DNA from: Desulfomonilaceae bacterium
GTDB taxonomy: Bacteria > Desulfobacterota > Desulfomonilia > Desulfomonilales > Desulfomonilaceae
DNA: 60,474 nucleotides
Assembly: GCA_031082285.1 (NCBI GenBank)
Contig: JAVHLK010000022.1
Span: 1 to 60,474 of the forward strand
Reading direction: 5' to 3'
The position numbers were made by a program, and so were the translations under genes. This document shows positions 44,930 to 54,518 of the stretch, in pieces (position 1 is the stretch's first letter; every line of letters starts with the position of its first letter). The notes under the pieces were generated by a model. That model was not told the DNA's origin. It made no database searches and worked only from the letters and a program-made list of their open reading frames with translations.

Positions 44930-46342
44930 ATGAGCGAATCCACGGCAACACCGCCGGCAGTGGATATCGGCGGACATTCCTTGCGCAGTGGGGGAGAATT
45001 ATTCTTTATCGTGGGTCCGTGCGTGATCGAATCGGAGCATCTTGCGATCGAGATCGCTCTGGAAACGGCTAGAATCCGGGACCTCACCGGGGCTCCCATG
45101 CTGTTCAAGTCGTCATTCGACAAGGCGAACCGCACCTCCATCGACTCATTCAGGGGTCCGGGAATCGAGCGAGGATTGGAGATCCTGAACGAGGTCAGGA
45201 CGAGGACCGGACTTCCGCTCGTTTCCGACATCCACACGCCGGATCAGGCGCCGATTGCGGCTGAAGTATTGGACGTCATTCAGATTCCCGCATTCTTGAG
45301 TCGCCAGACGGATCTTCTGGTGGCGGCCGGGGCCTCGGGACGAGCGGTAAACGTTAAGAAAGGCCAGTTTCAGGCCCCTCAGGATATGGAGCATGCCATA
45401 CGGAAGATCCGGAGTACTGGAAACAACCGGATTCTGGTCACCGAACGAGGCACCAGCTTCGGATATCACGATTTGGTTGTGGACATGCGCTCCATCGTTC
45501 GCATGAAGCAATTCGGTTTTCCCATCGTTTTCGACGCCACCCACTCGGCCCAGCTTCCCGCAGCGGGAGAAGGCTGTTCGAGCGGCGATCGCTCGTTGGT
45601 TCCTCACCTGGCACGAGCCGCGGTGGCGGCGGGGGCCGACGGCGTATTCATGGAGGTCCATCCTTCTCCGGAAAAGGCTCTTTGTGATGGACCGAACTCG
45701 CTTTTCCTGAGCAATCTCGAGTCTCTGGTGATCAACCTTCTGTCAATCCACCGAGACGCGCGGACCGCTGCCGTGGCTTCCGCAGGATCCGGAGTTCCCG
45801 CGGGTGAGGAGGCGCCTTCTCCGCCCATCCGGGAGCGGTTGAGAAAGATCAAACTGATTATTCTCGATGTTGACGGCGTACTAACCGACGGTCGGATCAC
45901 TTTCGGCAGCGATTCGTTGGAGATTAAGTCCTTTGACGTGCGAGACGGACATGGTATAAAGCTTGCACAGAGGCGTGGTCTTCAATTCGCGCTTGTGACC
46001 GGACGAACATCCGACATCGTCCCTCGACGTGCGGAGGACTTGGGTATATCCTACGTCTACCAGAACATCTGGAACAAACGGCCTGTTCTGGATGAACTCC
46101 GCACTGCTTTGAGCCTGGAGACTGACGAGGTCGCGGTAATAGGCGACGATGTCGTGGACATTCCGCTGTTTCGAGAGGCCGGGTTCAGTTTCACCGTCCC
46201 CGAAGCGCCTTTGGAAGTAAGGCGGGAAGCGAACTATGTCACTCATCATCGTGGCGGTCGCGGCGCGGTGAGAGAGATGATAGAGGTGATCCTGAAGGCC
46301 CAGGGAAAGTGGGAACGTGCCATGGCGAGGTACTATGCATGA
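44930..46342 (+). CDS. Fused KDO-8-phosphate synthase / KDO-8-phosphate phosphatase
   Basis: One 470-residue frame carrying two consecutive LPS enzymes. Residues about 10-285 are KdsA (phosphoenolpyruvate plus arabinose-5-phosphate to KDO-8-P): FIVGPCVIESE, FKSSFDKANRTS, AVNVKKGQFQAPQDM, VFDATHSAQLP. A linker at about 286-305 (Ala/Gly/Ser/Pro) leads to a KdsC-type HAD phosphatase: IILDVDGVLTDGRITF, LVTGRTSDIVPRRAEDLGI, AVIGDDVVDIPLFREAGFS. kdsA and kdsC are normally separate genes that lie near each other. No internal stop or obvious restart was seen, so this looks like a true fusion. Followed by lptC. Confidence 0.93.
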   Translation: MSESTATPPAVDIGGHSLRSGGELFFIVGPCVIESEHLAIEIALETARIRDLTGAPMLFKSSFDKANRTSIDSFRGPGIERGLEILNEVRTRTGLPLVSDIHTPDQAPIAAEVLDVIQIPAFLSRQTDLLVAAGASGRAVNVKKGQFQAPQDMEHAIRKIRSTGNNRILVTERGTSFGYHDLVVDMRSIVRMKQFGFPIVFDATHSAQLPAAGEGCSSGDRSLVPHLARAAVAAGADGVFMEVHPSPEKALCDGPNSLFLSNLESLVINLLSIHRDARTAAVASAGSGVPAGEEAPSPPIRERLRKIKLIILDVDGVLTDGRITFGSDSLEIKSFDVRDGHGIKLAQRRGLQFALVTGRTSDIVPRRAEDLGISYVYQNIWNKRPVLDELRTALSLETDEVAVIGDDVVDIPLFREAGFSFTVPEAPLEVRREANYVTHHRGGRGAVREMIEVILKAQGKWERAMARYYA

Positions 46343-46546
46343 CCGCCATGTGCTCCGGAGCACGCGTGCGGATGGACCGCAACCCGTGGGACGATGGGTG
46401 GAAAAACCGCCGCCGGCGGGGAACGCTTCTGAAGGTTGTGGGTCTGCACCGCATGGCCCGTGCGAGCACCTTCTTGGCGAGTGAGTGCCCACGGCAGAAC
46501 TTCGGGGTTCGGCACCGATATTGGAAGCTTGTCCGAAAGGACGGGA

Positions 46547-47167
46547 ATGGGCTTCGGTATGAAACATAAGGAACTGGAACGCTGGTACAGGCTAAGGAAC
46601 ATTAGACGGGGAGCCCAACTCCTCATTCTTGTTTCCGTAGTGCTGTCCATATCGGGTTACGCCGCGTCTGTTTTCGTTTCTCGTCCGGCTCCCGCCGAGT
46701 CTCCGGAGCTTGTGGAGTCGGGCAGCCGAATCGACAATTTCACCTATTCCACCCCCGGTGCAAATCCCTGGGAGCTCGAAGCGTCGTCGGCAATCATTGC
46801 GGATTCATTGGACAAGATCGAGCTGACCAACCCCCGGGTGGTATATCGCGGCGGCAAGGGAGGAACGATCTATTTGTCCGCCAAAGTCGGGCAACTGGAC
46901 AGGAAGAGCAACAACGTATCCGCACATGGAGATGTGATCATCCGTTACAAAGACATGAAATTTGCGACCGGCGAAATCACCTATTCTCAGGCGAATCATC
47001 AGGCGAAAAGTTCTTCACCCGTATCCTTGGAAGGCGGCGACCTCTCTTTGACCGGCAAAGGCTTGAAGGTGTCTATTGATGATGAGGAGATAACCATTGA
47101 GCGCGACGTCGAGGCCAGGCTTTTCAATGTCAGATTAGTAGGGCCCAAGAACAGACTGCCGATGTAA
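46547..47167 (+). CDS. lptC: LPS export protein LptC
   Basis: Single-pass inner-membrane protein that passes LPS from LptBFG to LptA. It has 206 residues: a membrane helix at about 25-47 (GAQLLILVSVVLSISGYAASVF), then a periplasmic beta-jellyroll (ANPWELEASSAIIADSLDKIELTNPRVVY, VSAHGDVIIRYKDMKFATGEITY). The ATG at 46547 follows AAGGACGGGA; a second ATG at 46559 is possible. Similarity is to the YrbK/DUF1239 fold, and the position before lptA and lptB supports the name. Confidence 0.87.
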   Translation: MGFGMKHKELERWYRLRNIRRGAQLLILVSVVLSISGYAASVFVSRPAPAESPELVESGSRIDNFTYSTPGANPWELEASSAIIADSLDKIELTNPRVVYRGGKGGTIYLSAKVGQLDRKSNNVSAHGDVIIRYKDMKFATGEITYSQANHQAKSSSPVSLEGGDLSLTGKGLKVSIDDEEITIERDVEARLFNVRLVGPKNRLPM

Positions 47168-47184
47168 CAAGGGAGATCCGCCTG

Positions 47185-47754
47185 ATGAGGTTTTGCACAC
47201 TCTTTCTCGCACTACTCGTGTTGATCGACCTATCGGCGGTATCGGCGTGGTCTGAATCGGATAAGGGCATCCTTTCGTTCATGGGCGATTCGAGCCGACC
47301 GGTTGAGATCGCCGCGGACAAAGCCGAGGGGAGAAGCCTGCCCCGGGGTTACGAAACGGTTTTTTCCGGCAAAGTCAAGGTGACTCAGGCCGACATGATC
47401 TTGACCTGCGACAGGCTCATCATAATCTATGAGCAGAAAGAGGGATCGACGAGTCGGTCCGCCACTGCGAGAGGCCCTTCGGATAACCTTCGGAGCGCAG
47501 AGAATATCAGGACCATAACTGCGTTGGGACATGTTAAAATAGTTCAGCGCGATACGACGGCAACGGCCGGTAAAGGCGTGTACGACCATGCGGAACGTAC
47601 CGTGACGCTCTCCGAAAGTCCGCGGTTGCGGCAGGGATCCAATGTGCTTGAGGCGAACACGATAGTCATTTTTCTCGAGGAGAACCGCATTGAATTCGAG
47701 GGCGGAGGTCAGCGCATAAAGGGCACGCTCAGTCCCGGCAACCAAAAAAGATAG
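47185..47754 (+). CDS. lptA: LPS transport protein LptA (OstA-like)
   Basis: Periplasmic bridge protein of 189 residues. Signal peptide MRFCTLFLALLVLIDLSAVSA, then an OstA_N beta-jellyroll: RPVEIAADKAEGRSLPRGYETVFSGKVKVTQADMILTCDRL and ITALGHVKIVQRDTTATAGKGVYDHAERTVTLSESPRLRQGSNVLEANTIVIFLEENRIEFEG, all family blocks. It starts 17 bases after lptC. Confidence 0.93.
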   Translation: MRFCTLFLALLVLIDLSAVSAWSESDKGILSFMGDSSRPVEIAADKAEGRSLPRGYETVFSGKVKVTQADMILTCDRLIIIYEQKEGSTSRSATARGPSDNLRSAENIRTITALGHVKIVQRDTTATAGKGVYDHAERTVTLSESPRLRQGSNVLEANTIVIFLEENRIEFEGGGQRIKGTLSPGNQKR

Positions 47755-47783
47755 GAGAATCGGTAATCGTCGGCAATAGAGAA

Positions 47784-48497
47784 TTGAGAGCTGACAGGCT
47801 CGTAAAGGAATACGGTAATCAACGCGTGGTGGACGACGTGAGCTTGCGTATTCGTTCCGGCGAGGTGGTCGGCTTACTGGGTCCGAACGGAGCGGGAAAG
47901 ACGACCACGTTTTATATGATTACCGGGCTTGAGAGACCCGACGAGGGCCGAGTTTACCTGGACGACCAGGATATCTCGCAGCTTCCCGTCTATCTGAGAG
48001 CCAGGCTGGGAATCAATTATCTCCCTCAAGAGACTTCCGTTTTTCGCAAGCTGACGGTTGCGCAGAACATCCTGGCAATTCTCGAGACGGTTGAGTCGGA
48101 CAAGGAGAAACGAGATCAGCGGCTCGCTTCGCTTCTGGCGGAGTTGGACATCACGGGTCTCGCGGACCAGAAAGCCGAAAGCCTTTCCGGAGGTCAGAAG
48201 AGGCGACTTGAGATTACTCGAGCTCTGGTGACCAACCCTGACTTTATTCTGCTCGACGAGCCCTTCGCCGGTCTCGACCCCATCGTTGTTCTGGAAATTC
48301 AGAAGATCATTTCCAAATTAAGAGAACGCGGCATAGGAATCGTAATTACGGATCATAATACTAGAGAGACCTTGGGTGTTTGTGATACAATATATCTGTT
48401 GGACAAAGGCCGAATCCTCGAGCGGGGAGATCCGAAATCCATAGCGGCCAGTGAGCGGGCGCGAGAAGTCTACCTGGGCAAGCAGTTCAGTATGTAG
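47784..48497 (+). CDS. lptB: LPS export ABC transporter ATPase LptB
   Basis: Cytoplasmic ATPase driving LPS extraction, 237 residues. Walker A GPNGAGKTTT, Q-loop NYLPQETSVFRKLTV, signature LSGGQKRRLEI, Walker B FILLDEPFAGLDPI and switch His in ITDHNTRETLGVCD. The start is taken as TTG 47784, which aligns with family N-termini (LRADRLVKEYG); it lacks a strong ribosome-binding site, and AGGAGA at about 47753 lies too far upstream. The partner permeases LptF/G are not in the window. Confidence 0.96.
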   Translation: MRADRLVKEYGNQRVVDDVSLRIRSGEVVGLLGPNGAGKTTTFYMITGLERPDEGRVYLDDQDISQLPVYLRARLGINYLPQETSVFRKLTVAQNILAILETVESDKEKRDQRLASLLAELDITGLADQKAESLSGGQKRRLEITRALVTNPDFILLDEPFAGLDPIVVLEIQKIISKLRERGIGIVITDHNTRETLGVCDTIYLLDKGRILERGDPKSIAASERAREVYLGKQFSM

Positions 48498-48511
48498 TCG
48501 TAATAGGGCAC

Positions 48512-49960
48512 ATGGGACTTGAAATAAAACAACAGTTGCGTCAGACCCAACAGTTGGTAATGACGCCACAACTCCAGCAGGCGATCAAGTTACTCCAGTA
48601 CAATCACCAAGAAATGCTTGGTGCCCTGGAACAGGAACTCAAGGAAAACCCTCTTCTTGAGGCGCTCCCTTACGAGGAGCCTTTCTCTGAACAAGATCCG
48701 TCGAGCAGGAGTGATAACAAGAACTTCGAGGATGCCAACGCCGAACCGGATAGTTCCAAGACGGAGATCTTCGACCCCAAGGACGTGTTTGACGTTGAAT
48801 GGGAAAACTATCTGGAGAGCTACGGCCGCGACTACGCTCCCGCACAGAGGGACGACTCGGAGCATCCCTCTATCGAGAATATGGCCACCTATTCCGAGAA
48901 CCTGTTTACCCATATGGTTGTGCAGCTGCAATTGAGCAGGATCGAGGGCCGTGATCGCCGGACGGCATTTGAACTGATCGGTAATCTAAACGAGAATGGA
49001 TTCCTTGACGTTGAGCTTGAGGAGATCGCCCGGTCGGTGGGTGTTGAAATCGATGAAGTGGAGCGAGTGCTCCGGTTGGTCCAAGAATTCGATCCTCCGG
49101 GGGTTGCGGCACGGAGTTTGCTGGAGTGCCTGCTGATACAGGCCCGGGCCTTGGAGCCGCCCGAGCCGTTGGCGGTGAGGATTCTGGAGGAGGCTTTCGG
49201 TCTTTTTGAAGCGGGAAAAATGGAAGCAATTTCCCGGGCTCTGAAGGCTCCCGTGGAAGACGTGCGCGCGGCTCTCATGATTATTTCGACACTCGATCCG
49301 AATCCGGGCAGACCTTTCCTTAACAATGACACGATCTATGTGGTGCCGGACATTTTCGTAATCAAGGTGGGCGAAAACTATTCCGTGGTGCTCAATGATG
49401 ACGGCATTCCAAGGCTGCGCATCAGCTCGTACTACCAAAAGGAACTTCACGCGCAGGGTTCTTCTTCGATCACGAAGGATTATATTCATGAGAAGATGAG
49501 AGGTGCGATGTGGCTCATCAAGAGCATCCATCAAAGGCGGCGGACAATCTACAGGGTCACTGAATCAATTCTGAAATTTCAGAGAGAATTCTTCGACAAG
49601 GGGATTGATTACTTGAGACCGCTCATCCTCAAAGACGTTGCCGACGACATCGAAATGCATGAATCGACCATTAGCCGAGTGACCACCAACAAGTACGTGC
49701 ACACGCCGCGTGGGACCTTTGAGCTTAAGTTTTTTTTCAATTCCGGTATTCGCCACGGCGCGGATTCCATTGCTTCCGAATCCGTGAAAAATCACATTGC
49801 GAGAATAGTCAAGAGCGAGAACCCGAATAAGCCGGCGAGCGACAAGCAGATTGTTGACGAGTTGGCTCGATCGCAAATTCACATCGCGAGACGAACGGTA
49901 GCAAAGTACAGGGAACTATTAGGTATTCCTCCATCCAGCAAGCGGCGGAAGAAATTCTGA
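48512..49960 (+). CDS. rpoN: RNA polymerase sigma-54 factor
   Basis: Sigma factor for -24/-12 promoters, needed with NifA for the nif operon at 16.5 kb. It has 482 residues. Region I MGLEIKQQLRQTQQLVMTPQLQQAIKLLQ binds activators; an acidic region II follows (about 45-95); the core-binding and DNA-binding region III includes DIEMHESTISRVTTNKYVHTPRGTFELKFFF. The RpoN box is intact as ARRTVAKYRELLGIPPSSKRR at the end. Only 14 bases after lptB. Confidence 0.98.
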   Translation: MGLEIKQQLRQTQQLVMTPQLQQAIKLLQYNHQEMLGALEQELKENPLLEALPYEEPFSEQDPSSRSDNKNFEDANAEPDSSKTEIFDPKDVFDVEWENYLESYGRDYAPAQRDDSEHPSIENMATYSENLFTHMVVQLQLSRIEGRDRRTAFELIGNLNENGFLDVELEEIARSVGVEIDEVERVLRLVQEFDPPGVAARSLLECLLIQARALEPPEPLAVRILEEAFGLFEAGKMEAISRALKAPVEDVRAALMIISTLDPNPGRPFLNNDTIYVVPDIFVIKVGENYSVVLNDDGIPRLRISSYYQKELHAQGSSSITKDYIHEKMRGAMWLIKSIHQRRRTIYRVTESILKFQREFFDKGIDYLRPLILKDVADDIEMHESTISRVTTNKYVHTPRGTFELKFFFNSGIRHGADSIASESVKNHIARIVKSENPNKPASDKQIVDELARSQIHIARRTVAKYRELLGIPPSSKRRKKF

Positions 49961-50002
49961 GCTGTTGGATCGTACATCAGGATTCCTAAGGAGGTAGTGT
50001 GA

Positions 50003-50545
50003 ATGGAACTTTCCGTAACTTTCAGACATATGGAGCCGTCCGATGCGTTGAGGGATTATGTCCAGGACAGGACCAACAAATTAACCAAGTACATCGACAG
50101 ACCTTTGGACAGCCAGGTGACCCTCAGCGTCCAGAAATTCAGGCAAATCGCGGACGTGGTCATCAACGCCGACGGAATCAGGATAGCCGGCCAGGAAACA
50201 CACGAGGACATGTACGCGGCCATCGATCTCGTCATGGACAAGATCGAAAGGCAGGTCAAGAAGTACCGAGAGAAAATAAGAAATCACAAACCGTCTTCCG
50301 GTCGCGCAATTAAGTGGCGACGAGACATCTACGAACAGGAGAGCTTTGAATCGGACCGGGAACCGATGGTGGTGCGAACGGAAAACTACTTCGTGAAGCC
50401 CATGTCGGTGGATGAAGCAGCCATGCAGATGGATCTGTCCCAGCAAGAGTTCCTGGTATTCAACAATGCGTCGACGCAGACGGTCAACGTCCTTTACAGG
50501 AGAAAAGACGGCAACTATGGCCTGATTGTTCCCCAAAATTCGTAG
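50003..50545 (+). CDS. hpf: Long-form ribosome hibernation promoting factor
   Basis: Binds the 30S decoding region and pairs ribosomes into inactive 100S particles. It has 180 residues. The N-terminal S30AE domain (MELSVTFRHMEPSDALRDYVQ, DVVINADGIRIAGQETHEDMYAAIDLVMDKIERQ) and the C-terminal dimerisation domain of the long form (KPMSVDEAAMQMDLSQQEFLVFNNASTQTVNVLYRRKDGNYGLI) are both present. AAGGAGG precedes the ATG with eight bases. Usual neighbour of rpoN. Confidence 0.95.
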   Translation: MELSVTFRHMEPSDALRDYVQDRTNKLTKYIDRPLDSQVTLSVQKFRQIADVVINADGIRIAGQETHEDMYAAIDLVMDKIERQVKKYREKIRNHKPSSGRAIKWRRDIYEQESFESDREPMVVRTENYFVKPMSVDEAAMQMDLSQQEFLVFNNASTQTVNVLYRRKDGNYGLIVPQNS

Positions 50546-50810
50546 AATGTGATTCCACCCTTGACAAATCTCATTCTCCCGGCCGACCATGTGCCCGGTA
50601 CCGGAAGCGTAAGAGATCCGGATCGGGCATATGTGCACCCGAAGGCCGACCCCAGCCGAGCAGCCGAGAAACGGCAGGGTCCCCTGCAAAAGCCACCGGC
50701 GGAATGTCACAGCTGTGAGCGCGAATTCCTATCCGGAACGATTCTCGTGGTGAGGCGTTTCGTGATTGATATCAATTGTTTTGACGTAGACTTCACGAGA
50801 GTATGATTCC

Positions 50811-51275
50811 ATGAGGATTCTTGATTTCCTCCGTTTCGACGGTATTATTGCGTCACTGAAGGCAGGCTCCAAAGAAGAGGTCTTGATGGAACTTGTCGAA
50901 CCCGTGGCCAAAGCCAACCCTAATATGAACAAGGCCGGTCTCATAAAGACTCTCATCGAACGAGAGAATCTTGGGAGCACTGGCATCGGGGGCGGTGTGG
51001 CCATCCCGCACGGCAAGTTCGAGGGTCTCAAAGAATTGGCCGGGGTATTCGGCCGCAGCGCGAGTGGAATAGACTTCAGTTCGATGGACAACCAGCCTGC
51101 CCATCTGTTCTTTCTCCTCGTCGCGCCCAAGAATTCCGCCGGGGATCATCTCAAGGCACTTGCTCGAATTTCCAGGCTCCTGAAGGACCCCTTGCTTAAG
51201 CGGGGGTTGAGGCAAGCCGATACGGCCGACGAAATTTACGGCATTCTTGAGGAGTATGACCGTCGCATTCCATGA
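50811..51275 (+). CDS. ptsN: Nitrogen PTS enzyme IIA
   Basis: Phosphoacceptor protein of the regulatory nitrogen PTS, 154 residues. The active histidine is in GVAIPHGKFEGLKELAGVFG, and ENLGSTGIGGG and PAHLFFLLVAPKNSAGDHLKALARISRLLKD are family blocks. The usual rpoN-hpf-ptsN order holds, although 265 bases separate it from hpf. No hprK-type regulator or rapZ follows; a radical SAM gene does instead. Confidence 0.95.
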   Translation: MRILDFLRFDGIIASLKAGSKEEVLMELVEPVAKANPNMNKAGLIKTLIERENLGSTGIGGGVAIPHGKFEGLKELAGVFGRSASGIDFSSMDNQPAHLFFLLVAPKNSAGDHLKALARISRLLKDPLLKRGLRQADTADEIYGILEEYDRRIP

Positions 51276-51394
51276 CTTGACCGACGATGGTATAGAGGCC
51301 GCGGCATTCCCCGGGCCGCGTTTGATGACGGGAAATTTGGGGGAAGATCTTATTGCGTACGGAAACGTAATTGACTACGAGCCGAGGGGGTATC

Positions 51395-52912
51395 ATGAAC
51401 ACGAGACGGTCGGTCCTCCTGACGTCACTCATCAACAGTACCGAGAATATGGGTTTGAAGTCCGTTCATGCGTCGTTGCTCGAACGCGGACACGATTCTC
51501 ATATTCTTTTCTACGTTTCGGACAGCCCGTCATATTTTCGGGAAGTAGCGGATTTTGTGCGAGAGCATCAGGTATCGGTGGTGGGCATCAGTCTCATGAG
51601 CAGACTGCTCCCTCTCGCCGCGGCCCTCACCGAATCTCTCAAGAAGACGAGCGATCCCGGCCCGCGTATTGTGTGGGGTGGAATTCATGCCATGATCGAT
51701 CCTCGCTCGGCCGCCGGCTATGCAGACTATGTGTGTATGGGCGAAGGAGAGTCCGCGTTCGGTGACTTCCTGGATGGGTATCACGATGACAGTGAGGTGA
51801 CGGGCGTCGAGGGAATCGTACCTTCCGATTCGCCCGAATTCGGCAAGATTGAGCCGATCGCGGATTTGGACGCGTTGCCGAACTGCGAGTATTTGCCCAA
51901 GTCTGCATGGATCACGGACGAAGGCCGCATCAAGCCCTTGGATCATCAGCTCACTATGAAACACAACCGGAATCGTGGTGCCTACCTGGGTGTTCTGACC
52001 TCGAGGGGATGCCCGTTCTCATGTAGCTACTGCTGTAACAACTTTCTTCAACGCTACTATGGAACGAAGATAAGGAAGAGAAGCCCGGAAAGGGTGATTC
52101 AGGAGATTGAAGAAGCCTTGTTCGCGGTCAAGAGAAAATTCCTCTCAATAAACGTGCTTGACGATTGCTTCACCGCGCATTCAAACCAGTGGCTCGAGAC
52201 TTTCTGCTCCTATATGAAGCCGTTCAATATTCCACTTGCGTTCCGGGCCATCCCCCGATTCTTGTCGAGGGAGAAGCTGCGAATATTGAGGGATATTCCG
52301 ATAAGTTCGGTCGTGCTGGGATTGCAGAGCGGCAGTGAACGCACGTTACGGGAGGTGTATCAACGCAAGCACTCCCCACTAGCCCTGACTTCCTGCGCTC
52401 AATTGCTTGATGAACACGACATCCCGGCAGTCTACGACGTCATTGTGGACAACCCGTACGAAACTCGGGCCGACATTGAGGAGACCGTGAAACTGGTGTC
52501 CGACCTGCCGAATACCGCTTACGTTTCTCTGTTTTCCCTCACCTTTTACAAAGGCACGGCACTCTACGACAAGGCCAAGGCGGACGGTTACCCTGTGGAC
52601 GACCACCTGACGAAGGATCAGGATGGTTGGTCCAAGGCGTCTCCCGAAGTGCGGGCATTGAAGGTTGCAGCCTTGTTGAACCGCACGACGGCTCTCGAGG
52701 TACTCCAGAACCCCTCCGGCCTGGCTGCGATCAGACCGTTCATTGCGAGCAGGGTACTTCTGAGAATCCTTGAGCCGTGGAGACACCTGAGAATGCTTTA
52801 CCTATCCAGCGGACGGAAATACCTAACCCTGCTACGTCTTATCGGTGCGCATGTTCGGGATTACGCGTGCAAGTATTTCTCCCTTTCCCGGGTAAACAAG
52901 CAACCACATTGA
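51395..52912 (+). CDS. B12-binding-domain radical SAM protein
   Basis: A 505-residue protein. Residues about 5-120 form a cobalamin-binding-like domain (LLTSLINSTENMGLKSVHASLLERG, VSVVGISLMSR, RIVWGGIHAMID). The radical SAM motif is in LTSRGCPFSCSYCCNNFLQRYYG (C-x3-C-x2-C, about 207-214), then SSVVLGLQSGSERTLREVYQRKH. The last 110 residues form a helical tail of unknown role. Substrate unknown; the family includes methylases of lipids, hopanoids and antibiotics. ATG 51395 follows GAGGGGG. It is not closely similar to the enzyme in the lasso-type locus. Confidence 0.85.
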   Translation: MNTRRSVLLTSLINSTENMGLKSVHASLLERGHDSHILFYVSDSPSYFREVADFVREHQVSVVGISLMSRLLPLAAALTESLKKTSDPGPRIVWGGIHAMIDPRSAAGYADYVCMGEGESAFGDFLDGYHDDSEVTGVEGIVPSDSPEFGKIEPIADLDALPNCEYLPKSAWITDEGRIKPLDHQLTMKHNRNRGAYLGVLTSRGCPFSCSYCCNNFLQRYYGTKIRKRSPERVIQEIEEALFAVKRKFLSINVLDDCFTAHSNQWLETFCSYMKPFNIPLAFRAIPRFLSREKLRILRDIPISSVVLGLQSGSERTLREVYQRKHSPLALTSCAQLLDEHDIPAVYDVIVDNPYETRADIEETVKLVSDLPNTAYVSLFSLTFYKGTALYDKAKADGYPVDDHLTKDQDGWSKASPEVRALKVAALLNRTTALEVLQNPSGLAAIRPFIASRVLLRILEPWRHLRMLYLSSGRKYLTLLRLIGAHVRDYACKYFSLSRVNKQPH

Positions 52913-53119
52913 GGAACCGGCGAGAGGACATGAGTTTCAGATATTCCGCGGACGCGGCATGGGTGAGACGATTGGTGGTTCTACCGGTGAATCCTTGGCT
53001 CAGGCTGAGGTATCATTGTTTCAACTCAGTTGGAATTCCACAAAGCCTCTGCTATAACTATGGCCAAGAAGAGTGACTGACGTTTGAAGTCTGGTTTCCA
53101 GGCCTCGAATTGGAGAGTG

Positions 53120-53154
53120 CCCCTAAACCCCATTTGTCAAAGGGGGGCCGGGGG
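53120..53154. repeat. GC-rich palindromic element
   Basis: CCCCTAAACCCC, a short loop (ATTTGTCAAA), then GGGGGGCCGGGGG. This looks like the widespread CCCC-TAA-CCCC / GGGG intergenic palindromes. It lies in the 322-base space 52913-53234; the rest of that space shows no gene. Confidence 0.5.
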
Positions 53155-53234
53155 AATTTGCCTGGGAACGACCCGGACCTCAGCATCTCGGACAAAACTT
53201 CCGGCAACTACTGGAAGACAGTCGCAAGACGAAT

Positions 53235-54518
53235 ATGGAGGACTGCGGCATCAGTATGTCCGGAGCAACAACAAAATGCAGGCCGCTTCGAAACGTGCTC
53301 CTCATCGTAGGGTCTGTCTTGGCGGCATTGCTGGTAGGTGAGGGGGTCCTCGCCGTCCTCGAACACAAGCAAATGCGTCTGGATCACAGAGGTTTCTACA
53401 CGTATGATCCGCTCCTGGGTTGGAAGATGAAGCCCAACACCCGGAGAATAAACGTGACCGAGGAATTCAGGGCAATCGAGGAAACGAATTCCAAGGGAAT
53501 TCGCGGGGGTGAGTACTCTTATGAGAAGGGTCCAAATGAATACCGAATACTCATTCTGGGTGACTCCTTTGCAGAAGGATATACGGTTGATTTCGAGAAC
53601 TTGTTTTCCGAGGTCTTGAAGAGCACACTCAATAGTGGATCGCACGGCACCTATTACGAGGTCATCAACGCGGGTACTGTGGGATACGGTACCGATCAGG
53701 AGTTGCTCTTCTATCAATCCGAAGGGTACAAGTACGATCCTGATCTTGTGATCGTGATGTTCTACGAAAACGATGTCATCGACAACGTCACCAGAAGGGA
53801 AAATTACGGCAAATTCAAGCCGCTGTTCAGAATAAGAGACAATAGACCGGTCCTCGAAGAAAGGCCCGTCCCCGAGGAGTCACGTTCTCGAGTGCCGGAA
53901 AGTTCCGCCGACCATCCTGGCCTAAGTCACTGGTTGAAGAAACGCTCCCGAGTTTATTCGATCTTGGACGAGGGACTGACGATGTTGGGTCTGACTGCGC
54001 CGGAGGCCTCAGCAACGCCGTCAACCTCTCTCGAATTTGGACCACTGTCCCGAGAGAGGGGACCCGAGATCGAGCAGGCCTGGAAACTCACGGAACTGCT
54101 GCTGGTGGATCTAAAGCGTAGAGTTGAAGCCTCCTGCGCGGACCTGCTTGTGTTTTATGTTCCCAGCATCCACAGCGTTGACCCTGATTCATGGAATGCG
54201 ACCAGGAAGCAATACGGGATGACTGGAGATCAATGGAACCCGAGTCAGGTTGAATCGGACCTCCTACGGATCTGTCGCAGGCACTCTGTTCCATGTGTGG
54301 CTACCATCGCTCTGTTCAAGGAAAGAGCAAAGACCCGTGGGGAAAGCGCTCGCTGCTTCTATCACCTCCGAGACGGTCACTGGAACGTCGAGGGGCATCG
54401 ATTTGCGGGGGAGATTCTCGCCCACTCCGTCAGTTCGGGCGCTCACAAACCGCGCGTCACGGTCGGATCGTCATCCTCTTCCTCAAACGTAACGGATTGC
54501 ACGGATCGCGCACAATGA
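53235..54518 (+). CDS. Membrane-anchored SGNH-hydrolase-like protein
   Basis: A 427-residue protein with one N-terminal membrane anchor (NVLLIVGSVLAALLVGEGVLAVL, about 20-42) and an exported SGNH/GDSL domain. The nucleophile block is in YRILILGDSFAEGYTVD, the Gly/Asn blocks in VINAGTVGYGTDQELLFY and MFYENDVIDN, and the Asp-His pair in RDGHWNVEGHRFAGEIL. Similar proteins add or remove acetyl groups on exported polysaccharides. Start uncertain: ATG 53235 has no good ribosome-binding site; ATG 53256 is an alternative. The stop overlaps the next start (ATGA). Confidence 0.82.
   Translation: MEDCGISMSGATTKCRPLRNVLLIVGSVLAALLVGEGVLAVLEHKQMRLDHRGFYTYDPLLGWKMKPNTRRINVTEEFRAIEETNSKGIRGGEYSYEKGPNEYRILILGDSFAEGYTVDFENLFSEVLKSTLNSGSHGTYYEVINAGTVGYGTDQELLFYQSEGYKYDPDLVIVMFYENDVIDNVTRRENYGKFKPLFRIRDNRPVLEERPVPEESRSRVPESSADHPGLSHWLKKRSRVYSILDEGLTMLGLTAPEASATPSTSLEFGPLSRERGPEIEQAWKLTELLLVDLKRRVEASCADLLVFYVPSIHSVDPDSWNATRKQYGMTGDQWNPSQVESDLLRICRRHSVPCVATIALFKERAKTRGESARCFYHLRDGHWNVEGHRFAGEILAHSVSSGAHKPRVTVGSSSSSSNVTDCTDRAQ

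Noticed and set aside
43004-44977. Long minus-strand open frame opposite pyrG (about 657 codons)
   Set aside because: It is the antisense shadow of the well-supported CTP synthase; no family motif or ribosome-binding site.
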